Under the pieces are notes generated by a model. The model saw only the letters and a list, made by a program, of their open reading frames with translations. It was not told where the DNA came from and searched no databases. This document shows, in pieces, positions 1 through 4,660 of a DNA stretch of 5,079 bases (position 1 is the first letter of the stretch; each line of letters begins with the position of its first letter). The DNA is from CAZHOS01 sp964534605. Its GTDB lineage: Bacteria > Patescibacteriota > Saccharimonadia > Saccharimonadales > VXPC01. Position numbers and translations under genes: made by a program. Where the stretch lies: NCBI GenBank assembly GCA_964534605.1, contig CAZHOS010000038.1:1-5079 (forward strand), given 5' to 3'.

Positions 1-60
1 GGTATGGCTGCGTCTGTCTACCTCTCCAATAGTTCATGCCTCCCAGTCTAGCATGAGCAG

Positions 61-921
61 CTAATCTACGTTGACGCCATTGTCGTATAGAATCTTCATG
101 CCTCTTTTGGCATAGATTGGGAAATCTTCAGACAAGAGTGGCTCCATACCGTTGTAGCCCATAATATCCGAGTATTTGATGCACAGACGAGAGGCCAATA
201 ATGTATCGTTTGCCCCCGCCCCGATGTTGCCTTCGAAGCCTCCGTGGGAGTCAATTAGCAACGCATTTTTATACACCTCACTTACTACTGGATCACGAAA
301 GAAATCACTAGGATCTCTCAGTAAGACACCGCTTACGCCGGCGTAGGTGGTTGCTGCATCCATACTGCCCATACCCCAGTGGCCACGTCTTGCACCTACA
401 CTGTTTAAGGCAAAGCCGCCGATATGCAGCCTGTTAGCATAGGATGTACCTTCGTAGCCTGCTGGAAGGATCTGGTCGCACAAATATCTATAGCCATCTT
501 TGCTTGAAGCTACCGCTCCTATCTCTTGGGTGACGAGCCTTTCTTGCCCTGCCTTAACCAAGGCCCACATCAAGCCAGGCCCGTAAGAAGTCAGTGTTTC
601 GTTATCATTCGGGTTATCGTAGGCAAAGATAATGTCTCCTCTACCTCCAACCAATACGGCACTGCAGCCTGGCCAAAACACCGGTACCGTACCGCTACCC
701 TCGCAAGCTGACAGCTCTTGATCTATATGAGCAGCTAGTTCATCGTTCAGCTCGTCTCTGCCACTGTCAATACTGGCTTCGCGTAGATGATTAATAGTAA
801 GCCTCCCCGTTTCACCGAGCAGCCTTATACGTCTTTCGTAGTCTTTATAAGCTTTGGTCTCTCCCCAGCTTATGTCTCGAAAGCTGGTCTCCATGGTTTT
901 TCTAAGTGTCAATTGAGGCAT
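61..921 (-). CDS. Unrecognised soluble protein, 286 aa, divergent from a TrmB-type regulator
   Basis: I do not recognise this family. An in-frame GTG at 966 lies further upstream, but I chose the ATG at 921 because AAAGGAG (minus strand, plus positions 931-937) sits 9 nt before it, inside the longer reading; the stop is TAG at 61-63. The first 70 residues or so are charged and probably helical (an Arg/Glu/Lys-rich stretch with YERRIRLLGETGRL). From about residue 80 the protein becomes Gly- and aromatic-rich, with VPVFWPGCSAVLVGGRGD, then YDNPND, GGFALNSVGARRGHWGMG and DSHGGFEGNIGAGAND. This looks like a folded, possibly enzymatic or ligand-binding domain. No signal peptide or membrane segment is visible, so it is probably cytoplasmic. 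The only nearby divergent gene is a TrmB-type regulator with overlapping promoters, so it is a likely regulatory target (inference). It is a real gene by RBS, length and promoter; its function is unknown. Confidence 0.8.
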   Translation of the reverse strand: MPQLTLRKTMETSFRDISWGETKAYKDYERRIRLLGETGRLTINHLREASIDSGRDELNDELAAHIDQELSACEGSGTVPVFWPGCSAVLVGGRGDIIFAYDNPNDNETLTSYGPGLMWALVKAGQERLVTQEIGAVASSKDGYRYLCDQILPAGYEGTSYANRLHIGGFALNSVGARRGHWGMGSMDAATTYAGVSGVLLRDPSDFFRDPVVSEVYKNALLIDSHGGFEGNIGAGANDTLLASRLCIKYSDIMGYNGMEPLLSEDFPIYAKRGMKILYDNGVNVD

Positions 922-930
922 TTGTGTAAA

Positions 931-937
931 CTCCTTT
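931..937 (-). promoter_or_regulatory. Shine-Dalgarno site that decides the start of the 286-aa gene
   Basis: Read on the minus strand this is AAAGGAG, 9 nt before the ATG at 921. It lies within codons 10-12 of the longer GTG-started reading. That argues against the GTG at 966 and for a 286-residue product beginning MPQLTLRK. Confidence 0.75.
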
Positions 938-951
938 GCTGAGTTGATTTG

Positions 952-981
952 TTGACATATTGACACATTGTGGCATTAAAT
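952..981 (+). promoter_or_regulatory. Upstream candidate promoter of the TrmB-type regulator
   Basis: A perfect -35 TTGACA at 952-957 is followed by an 18-bp spacer and TTAAAT at 976-981 (4 of 6). The predicted start point is near 988, only about 9 nt before the ATG at 997. It overlaps the promoter of the divergent gene, so both cannot be occupied by RNA polymerase at the same moment. Confidence 0.45.
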
Positions 982-989
982 GTTAAACT
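960..989 (+). promoter_or_regulatory. Second candidate promoter of the regulator, shifted by 8 bp, predicting a leaderless mRNA
   Basis: A second perfect TTGACA at 960-965 is followed by an 18-bp spacer and TAAACT at 984-989 (4 of 6), with an extended-10 TG at 981-982. The predicted start point is 996-997, at the ATG itself. Both boxes are 8 bp downstream of those in the upstream candidate, like a duplicated promoter in shifted register. This version matches the -10-to-ATG spacing at the acidic-protein gene and at rsmE. Confidence 0.4.
961..975. promoter_or_regulatory. Candidate operator, 15-bp near-palindrome
   Basis: TGACACATTGTGGCA has 7-bp arms around a central T with a single mismatched pair (positions 963 and 973). 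It lies between the -35 and -10 boxes of the upstream regulator promoter and spans the predicted start point of the divergent gene. A protein bound here would block both promoters. Assigning it to the adjacent TrmB-type regulator is inference from position and symmetry. Confidence 0.4.
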
Positions 990-1003
990 GTTCATCATGT
1001 CGA
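968..1003 (-). promoter_or_regulatory. Predicted sigma70-type promoter for the 286-aa gene
   Basis: On the minus strand a -35-like TCGACA (plus 998-1003, 5 of 6 to TTGACA) is followed by a 17-nt spacer and a -10-like TTTAAT (plus 975-980, 5 of 6 to TATAAT). The predicted start point is near 968, giving a leader of about 47 nt with a good SD. The -35 box overlaps the start codon of the divergent regulator gene. The -10 box is nearly the same bases as the regulator's upstream -10 read in the opposite direction. Confidence 0.5.
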
Positions 1004-1809
1004 ACAACGAAAACAATCTTGATAAATCATCGCTATCTAGCCTACTCAGAGGCCTATCTATGCCACAAGACATGGCCGATATTTATATAGCGCTACTAAA
1101 AAAGCCCTCCAGCCACCTCGAACTCTCCAGAAATACCGGGGTAAATAGGACAAAAGTATACAGGTTGGTGCAAGAGCTAGAGAAGCGCAGCTTGGTATCA
1201 ACAATTGCAGATGATGCAGGTACTCGCATAGAAGCTGCCGACCCAAAGCACCTCGAACTATCCGTCGCTGAGTCCGAGCAAAAACTACAAACAAAGAGAG
1301 ATGCCTACACTGCCCTCCTGCCTCAATTATCAGCCCTTAAGTCTAGTGCAGGCATACAGCCAACAGACTTTATCGTGCGCACCTACGATGGAGAAGAAGG
1401 ATTCAAGCAGATGCTATGGAACGAACTCAAAGCTAAAAGAGAGGTGCTCGTCTTTGGTAGTGGCCCTCTAGAAAAGCTAGTTAGCAGTAATCGCTGGACA
1501 GAGAACCATCGGCAGAAGAGTATCGATGCTGGCTACCGCATAAGAGAGCTTCTCAACCCCGGGAAAAAACCACCAAACTTCACTAAAAACGATCGATTCA
1601 AAGATATTTACCAAGTACGCTTCATCGATAGCCAAGAAGTGCCCCTGCAACATCAGATAGCTATATATAACGACACTGTCTCGATCTATCACTGGCGCGA
1701 CGACCAAAAAGTTGGCTCAGAAACAATCAACCGAGCTTACGCAGATACTATGCGCTCTTTCTTCGAGCACTACTGGGCAAAAGGAAAAGATACATACAAG
1801 GCACCATAA
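997..1809 (+). CDS. TrmB-family winged-helix transcriptional regulator, 270 aa
   Basis: This is a probable cytoplasmic DNA-binding regulator. Residues about 25-72 form a winged helix; the recognition segment includes SRNTGVNRTKVYRLVQELEK (44-63), then ...SLV and a short wing. It is followed by the typical TrmB linker (ADPKHLEL at 81-88) and a coiled-coil-like helix to about 114. Residues about 120-265 resemble the C-terminal effector domain of TrmB proteins, related to phospholipase D folds (YDGEEGFKQMLWNEL, then KREVLVFGSG). The total length suits the family. In characterised archaeal members this half binds sugars; the ligand here cannot be read from sequence. I chose the ATG at 997 over the in-frame GTG at 970: neither has an SD, the GTG would fall inside the promoter boxes, and a -10 box ends 7 nt before 997. 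It is transcribed divergently from the unknown 286-aa gene and is probably autoregulated. Confidence 0.85.
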   Translation: MSNNENNLDKSSLSSLLRGLSMPQDMADIYIALLKKPSSHLELSRNTGVNRTKVYRLVQELEKRSLVSTIADDAGTRIEAADPKHLELSVAESEQKLQTKRDAYTALLPQLSALKSSAGIQPTDFIVRTYDGEEGFKQMLWNELKAKREVLVFGSGPLEKLVSSNRWTENHRQKSIDAGYRIRELLNPGKKPPNFTKNDRFKDIYQVRFIDSQEVPLQHQIAIYNDTVSIYHWRDDQKVGSETINRAYADTMRSFFEHYWAKGKDTYKAP

Positions 1810-1823
1810 ATGTGTTCAGAGGA

Positions 1824-1852
1824 TTGACATGTTGGCTAGTTTGTGCTAATGT
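1824..1852 (+). promoter_or_regulatory. Strong predicted promoter of the acidic-protein gene, leaderless
   Basis: A perfect TTGACA at 1824-1829 is followed by a 17-bp spacer and TAATGT at 1847-1852 (4 of 6), with the extended-10 TGC at 1844-1846. The predicted start point is at about 1859, which is the A of the ATG, so the mRNA should be leaderless. No SD is present before that ATG. The promoter lies only 15 bp after the regulator's stop, so the acidic-protein gene is not simply an operon partner. Confidence 0.6.
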
Positions 1853-1858
1853 TTATTC

Positions 1859-2431
1859 ATGCGAAATGAAACAAACACAATGCAAGAAATAGGCCGTCTC
1901 GAAACGGACACTGTAACGGATCAAGAATTTGCCAGAAAAACAGAAGAACAAAGAGCAGCACCCAAGATACTCGCCTTATCCGCACTCGAGCTAGGCAAGA
2001 ATAATCTCGATGACGCATGGGATGACTCAAAGGTAGATAACACCGGCCCCCAAGAGGCTCTGGTTAGTACCATTGAAATTCCAGATGATGCATCGCAAAT
2101 AGAGCTATTCGATCCAGACGAATCAGGTGTTCCCCGTCTCGAGCCTGCGCCTGCAAGAACACCGGGCAGAGTAATCTCTATCAATGATTTTGAAATTAGT
2201 AGCTCAAGCCCTAAAGTCGAAGAAACACAACCCGAACCAAACGATCATAGCTCGCTATTAATAAATCCTCCAAAAGAAGATATAGATTGGCTAGACAAAG
2301 CGAAAGAGGACGCTCAAAAAGACGAACCTACTCATCCAGCAGCACAACAGTCATATGCCACAGGCCCGCAAGTCTTAAAGGAAGCTAAGGGTGACTTTAT
2401 TCCCTTTACAGAAGAAGACAAAGCAGCTTAG
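1859..2431 (+). CDS. Highly acidic, probably disordered protein of unknown function, 190 aa
   Basis: I do not recognise this protein. By hand count it has about 42 Asp/Glu against 19 Lys/Arg, many Pro, Ser, Gln and Asn, no cysteine and only two tryptophans. Short acidic clusters recur, for example NNLDDAWDD (around 48-56), IELFDPDESG and EEDKAA at the C-terminus. There are a few short hydrophobic islands (ILALSALELG, GRVISINDFEI, DFIPF) that could be binding motifs. No signal peptide or membrane helix is visible. It looks like an intrinsically disordered adaptor or charged tail-like protein. The ATG at 1859 is preferred because the -10 box ends 6 nt before it; an internal ATG at codon 8 has no SD either. 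It follows the regulator by 49 bp on the same strand and converges on rsmE with stops 10 bp apart. The uninterrupted 573-nt frame and the good promoter support a real gene; a role cannot be assigned. Confidence 0.7.
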   Translation: MRNETNTMQEIGRLETDTVTDQEFARKTEEQRAAPKILALSALELGKNNLDDAWDDSKVDNTGPQEALVSTIEIPDDASQIELFDPDESGVPRLEPAPARTPGRVISINDFEISSSSPKVEETQPEPNDHSSLLINPPKEDIDWLDKAKEDAQKDEPTHPAAQQSYATGPQVLKEAKGDFIPFTEEDKAA

Positions 2432-2440
2432 AAATAAGCT
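2425..2440. terminator. Hairpin between convergent stops, possible weak bidirectional terminator
   Basis: AGCTTA (2425-2430) and TAAGCT (2435-2440) form a 6-bp stem closed by a GAAA tetraloop on the plus strand. It covers the TAG of the acidic-protein gene and the whole gap before the rsmE stop. Stem GC content is low. There is no clean U-tract in either direction, although the minus strand continues with a T-rich stretch, so termination here is plausible but unproven. Confidence 0.35.
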
Positions 2441-2441
2441 T

Positions 2442-3143
2442 CTAGCTCATTAGTGTTGTGACCGCAGCGATAGCTGCGGTTTCTGCTCGTAGGACCATAT
2501 CGCCGAGGTCTAGCGGTTCTACCCCACCGGCTATGAACTGCCTTACTTCTTCCTCTGACCATCCACCCTCTGGGCCTATAAATACACCTATGGGTTGCTG
2601 GTCGTCTGCCTCCGTTGGTGGCAGTTCGTAATCGCTAATATGGGCAAAGTATAGCTTGGCCTCGGCGTGTGACCCTAGGGCATGCTCTAGACTGCTCGGC
2701 TCGTGGATGCGCGGGATATCGATTCGTCCGCACTGCTCGGCTGCCTCGACGGCTATTTTGTGTGCGCGCTCGGCATCGAACTGCTTGCCTTTAGAATGCT
2801 CGGTAACAATAGGGGTAAACACACTGGCGCCGAGCTCGGTACACTTTTGCACTATCAGCTCGTTTTTGTCGCGCTTTGGCAGCAAGCCCCAAAATACATG
2901 CAGGTGTTTAGCTGGTCGCTTTGGCTCCATATCGGTCACATGCGCTAGCTTGTAGGTGCTGTTGCTAGACTCCTCTACCCTATACAGCCGCTCATGCTGC
3001 TTGCCGTCGAACAGTATCACCTCTGCCCCTTCGCCCAGGCGCAGGACGTTATGCCACTGATGCACCATGTCTTTGTCGTTGATCCAAAGCTCGTGCCGCA
3101 GTTCGCGCTCGTCTGGATGTATATAGAATCTATCAATCCTCAT
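2442..3143 (-). CDS. rsmE: RsmE, 16S rRNA (uracil1498-N3)-methyltransferase, 233 aa
   Basis: RsmE is a SAM-dependent SPOUT (trefoil-knot) enzyme that methylates N3 of U1498 in 16S rRNA on the assembled 30S subunit. The N-terminal PUA-like domain (about 1-75) carries the expected QWHNVLRLGEGAEVILFDG. The SPOUT domain shows QKCTELGA (99-106), EAAEQCGR (133-140; EAAEQSGR is the usual form), IGPEGGWSEEE (189-199) and LGDMVLRAETAAIAAV (213-228), which form the knot and SAM pocket in the family. The length is normal and the gene appears complete. I chose the ATG at 3143 (MRIDRFYI): the in-frame ATG nine bases upstream overlaps the TATAAT box, and RsmE proteins typically begin close to an RxxRFFV-like motif. 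No SD is present, and the -10 box ends 7 nt before this ATG, suggesting a leaderless mRNA. It converges with the acidic-protein gene and diverges from the glycosyltransferase gene. Confidence 0.95.
   Translation of the reverse strand: MRIDRFYIHPDERELRHELWINDKDMVHQWHNVLRLGEGAEVILFDGKQHERLYRVEESSNSTYKLAHVTDMEPKRPAKHLHVFWGLLPKRDKNELIVQKCTELGASVFTPIVTEHSKGKQFDAERAHKIAVEAAEQCGRIDIPRIHEPSSLEHALGSHAEAKLYFAHISDYELPPTEADDQQPIGVFIGPEGGWSEEEVRQFIAGGVEPLDLGDMVLRAETAAIAAVTTLMS
2461..2482 (+). terminator. GC-rich hairpin inside the 3' end of rsmE, possible terminator of the convergent acidic-protein gene
   Basis: ACCGCAGC (2461-2468) and GCTGCGGT (2473-2480) form a perfect 8-bp stem with a GATA loop on the plus strand, followed by TTTCT. 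This is about 30 nt past the acidic-protein stop and would fold in its transcript. The U-run is short. Part of the symmetry comes from the alanine-rich RsmE C-terminus (ETAAIAAV) encoded on the other strand, so it could be a by-product of coding. Confidence 0.35.
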
Positions 3144-3150
3144 GATATAC

Positions 3151-3179
3151 ATTATATCCGAAGCGCCTTGCTACGCCCA
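3151..3179 (-). promoter_or_regulatory. rsmE promoter with perfect -10 box
   Basis: On the minus strand TATAAT (plus 3151-3156) is a perfect -10. With a 17-nt spacer the -35 position holds only a weak TGGGCG (plus 3174-3179, 3 of 6). The predicted start point is 3143-3144, at or one base before the rsmE ATG. This favours a leaderless transcript and excludes the in-frame ATG that overlaps the box. Confidence 0.55.
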
Positions 3180-3388
3180 CCATAAACGTTACGCGTCCCC
3201 GAATACATAAATGTTGTGATTTATCTCGTTGTGTCTTTAGCTTATGTATATTTTTATGTACAATTAGGCGCAGCAGGTGTGGAAGTCCTGTCAAACACAC
3301 ACAACTCTAAATATCAGCATATTCTATTGTATAAATGCCAAATTGATGGTATTGTACTACTAACCTAAATCGACATAGAGAGAGTTTG
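3180..3388 (+). promoter_or_regulatory. AT-rich intergenic region and 5' leader of the glycosyltransferase gene
   Basis: No ORF worth calling lies here. A -10-like TACAAT at 3259-3264 (5 of 6) has only a weak -35 match, TTTAGC at 3236-3241, at 17 bp. If used, it starts near 3271 and gives a leader of about 118 nt. A TATAAA at 3330-3335 could serve as a second, nearer -10. The leader contains only a weak 4-bp hairpin (CAGG 3274-3277 with CCTG 3287-3290), and I cannot match it to a known riboswitch. The start codon is preceded by AGAGAGAG (3377-3384), a modest SD 4 nt before the ATG at 3389. Confidence 0.4.
3203..3265. repeat. Repeated TTATGTA motif around the putative promoter
   Basis: TTATGTA occurs at 3242-3248 and 3254-3260, as two adjoining 12-bp units differing at two positions (3242-3253 and 3254-3265). 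The inverse ATACATAA at 3203-3210 pairs exactly with TTATGTAT at 3242-3249 as an 8-bp inverted repeat with a 31-bp spacer. The last unit overlaps the TACAAT box. These could be regulator half-sites, but the region is AT-rich and some similarity is expected by chance. Confidence 0.3.
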
Positions 3389-4570
3389 ATGAGTAGAGCA
3401 CTGGTCTTAATACCAACTTATAACGAAGCCGGCAACATAGAGCCGCTAATACACGAGCTTATGAAGCTCGATACAGCTGCGCCCATAGATATCTTGGTGC
3501 GCGACGACAAATCGCCTGATGGCACTGCCGATATTGTGCACAAACTCGCCCGTAAAAAGGCCTACAAAGGTCGTATCTTCTTAGAAAACGGCGACAAAAA
3601 AGGCCTTGGCGCTGCTATGCGTAGCTCGTTTGACTCGATCCTAAAGAACTACGACCACGATATTATTCTAACTATGGACGCAGACTTCTCGCACTCCCCT
3701 AGCGATATCGTCAAGCTTATCGATACCATCAACGATGGTGCAGATATCGCTATTGGGTCTCGCTACGTTGCTGGCGGGCTGATCCCTGGCGACTGGCCAC
3801 TCTTCTTCCTAATCCGCACCTGGGTTGCAACACGTGTTGCGCGCTGGCTAGGTGGTATTAACGAAGACATCCACGAGCTAACTACCAACATGCGCGCCAT
3901 GCGCCGTCATGTACTAGAGCGCATCGAGTATAACCGTATCGACCTAACGGGTTACGCCTTCCAGATAATGCTGGCTAACGAACTAACTCGCCGCAAGGAA
4001 TGGAACGTCGTCGAGGTGCCAATCGCCTTCCGCAGCCGCATAGAGGGCAACACCAAGAGCCGCTTTGTCGACATAATCGAGTTCTTCTCGGTCGCCTACC
4101 AACTTAACCCAGACTCCCCCGCCAAAGAATCTCTGCGTTTTATGTTTGTCGGCCTTACCGGCGCACTGATCAACATATTCTTCCTAGCGCTGTCTAACCA
4201 ATTCTTAGACATCCGTACCGGCTACCACTTTTTGATCGCTATCCAGGCAAGCATTGTATGGAACTTTATCTGGCATAGCCGGTTTACCTTCCGCTCGCGC
4301 TCGCGCAAGGTCCGCAGAGTCATCAGCGGCCGCGGCCTGACAGATTTCGTTAAATACCAGCTAGCATCAGCCTTTGGCCAACTGCTAACACTTAGTGTTG
4401 CCCTAACCCTTAACTCGGCCGGTGTGTACTTTATTCTGTCGCAGATGCTAGGTATCTTGGTAGCCTTTATTGCCAACTACTACATATCGCGCACCTACAT
4501 CTGGTCTATCAAGAACAGCATCGCCAACCAAGAAGACCTAGCCGAACTAGAAGCCCTCAAGTCTCTCTAG
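3389..4570 (+). CDS. DPM1-like GT2 polyprenyl-phosphate glycosyltransferase fused to a GtrA-type membrane domain, 393 aa
   Basis: The N-terminal GT-A domain (about 1-235) should transfer a sugar from a nucleotide sugar to a polyprenyl phosphate at the cytoplasmic membrane face. Visible motifs are IPTYNEAGNI (8-17), RDDKSPDGT (38-46), the metal-binding DADFSHSP (97-104), GSRY (123-126) and EVPIAFRSRIEGNTKS (209-224), which matches the DPM1-family pattern. Where many relatives have a TSGFR-like motif, this protein has HELTTNMRAMRR (162-173), a departure that may affect acceptor or donor choice. Residues about 250-375 form a GtrA-like domain with four predicted membrane helices (about 252-270, 280-300, 326-344, 346-366), including NFIWHSRFTFR and NYYISRTYIW; such domains are proposed to help move lipid-linked sugar across the membrane. 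An acidic tail follows. I chose the ATG at 3389 over the adjacent TTG at 3386 because AGAGAGAG precedes it. The likely pathway is cell-surface glycan or glycoprotein synthesis; mannose versus glucose cannot be decided from sequence. Confidence 0.9.
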   Translation: MSRALVLIPTYNEAGNIEPLIHELMKLDTAAPIDILVRDDKSPDGTADIVHKLARKKAYKGRIFLENGDKKGLGAAMRSSFDSILKNYDHDIILTMDADFSHSPSDIVKLIDTINDGADIAIGSRYVAGGLIPGDWPLFFLIRTWVATRVARWLGGINEDIHELTTNMRAMRRHVLERIEYNRIDLTGYAFQIMLANELTRRKEWNVVEVPIAFRSRIEGNTKSRFVDIIEFFSVAYQLNPDSPAKESLRFMFVGLTGALINIFFLALSNQFLDIRTGYHFLIAIQASIVWNFIWHSRFTFRSRSRKVRRVISGRGLTDFVKYQLASAFGQLLTLSVALTLNSAGVYFILSQMLGILVAFIANYYISRTYIWSIKNSIANQEDLAELEALKSL

Positions 4571-4591
4571 TCTACAACAATACTTATTCGT

Positions 4592-4615
4592 TAATACGGC
4601 ACACTTGTGTTATTA
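4592..4615 (+). terminator. Imperfect hairpin after the glycosyltransferase gene
   Basis: TAATA (4592-4596) and ACAC (4601-4604) pair with GTGT (4607-4610) and TATTA (4611-4615) around a TT centre, with a four-base bulge (CGGC) on the left arm. It could slow polymerase after the upstream gene, but it lacks a U-tract and has a very small loop. It also overlaps the -10 box of the next gene, so an operator role is equally possible. Confidence 0.2.
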
Positions 4616-4616
4616 T
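4608..4616 (+). promoter_or_regulatory. Extended -10 promoter of the alpha-CTD-like gene
   Basis: TGT followed by TATTAT (4611-4616, 5 of 6 to TATAAT) fits an extended -10 promoter, which can work without a strong -35; the bases 17 bp upstream (4588-4593) do not match. An overlapping TATATT (4614-4619) is an alternative. The predicted start point is near 4623, giving a leader of about 38 nt. Confidence 0.5.
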
Positions 4617-4621
4617 ATTAG

Positions 4622-4638
4622 TGGTCAAAGTCTGACCA
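4622..4638. promoter_or_regulatory. Inverted repeat at the predicted transcription start
   Basis: TGGTCA (4622-4627) and TGACCA (4633-4638) are perfect 6-bp inverted arms separated by 5 bp. The element begins at the predicted start point and ends 10 nt before the SD. As DNA it resembles a dimeric-repressor operator; as RNA it would be a short 5' hairpin. No regulator for it is visible in the window. Confidence 0.35.
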
Positions 4639-4648
4639 ACACGACATA

Positions 4649-4654
4649 AAGGAG
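4649..4654 (+). promoter_or_regulatory. Shine-Dalgarno site for a GTG start
   Basis: AAGGAG, 6 nt before the GTG at 4661, is the best SD in the window. It supports the non-ATG start codon of the alpha-CTD-like gene. Confidence 0.75.
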
Positions 4655-4660
4655 AGCCAA

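Noticed and set aside
1..51. Plus-strand frame open from base 1 to a TAG at 49-51, possibly the 3' end of a gene entering from the left
   Set aside because: Only 16 codons are visible, another frame is also open here, and nothing in the residues is recognisable; it cannot be separated from chance.
34..56. Inverted repeat TCATGC / GCATGA with an 11-nt loop just past the stop of the 286-aa gene, as a terminator
   Set aside because: The stem is 6 bp of mixed composition, the loop is long, and no U-tract follows on either strand; too weak to call.
526..711. 61-aa plus-strand ORF inside the 286-aa gene
   Set aside because: Antisense shadow with no SD or promoter and no recognisable protein.
964..969. 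Upstream GTG starts (966 for the 286-aa gene, 970 for the regulator) as true starts
   Set aside because: Both would begin inside the shared promoter region, with no SD at the correct distance; the downstream ATGs at 921 and 997 fit the RBS or promoter evidence better.
1824..1838. TGACA-TGTTGGC near the acidic-protein promoter as a second copy of the 961-975 operator
   Set aside because: The shared bases are mostly the -35 box itself and the right half is not in inverted orientation, so the similarity is not convincing.
2656..3185. Three plus-strand ORFs of 63-99 aa opposite rsmE
   Set aside because: They overlap a well-conserved enzyme gene on the other strand, are Cys/Leu/Ser-rich as antisense shadows often are, and have no ribosome-binding sites.
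3271..3388. Possible riboswitch in the leader of the glycosyltransferase gene
   Set aside because: Only a 4-bp hairpin (CAGG/CCTG) and a CA-rich stretch are visible; no known aptamer core and no terminator or SD-sequestering alternative could be found by eye.
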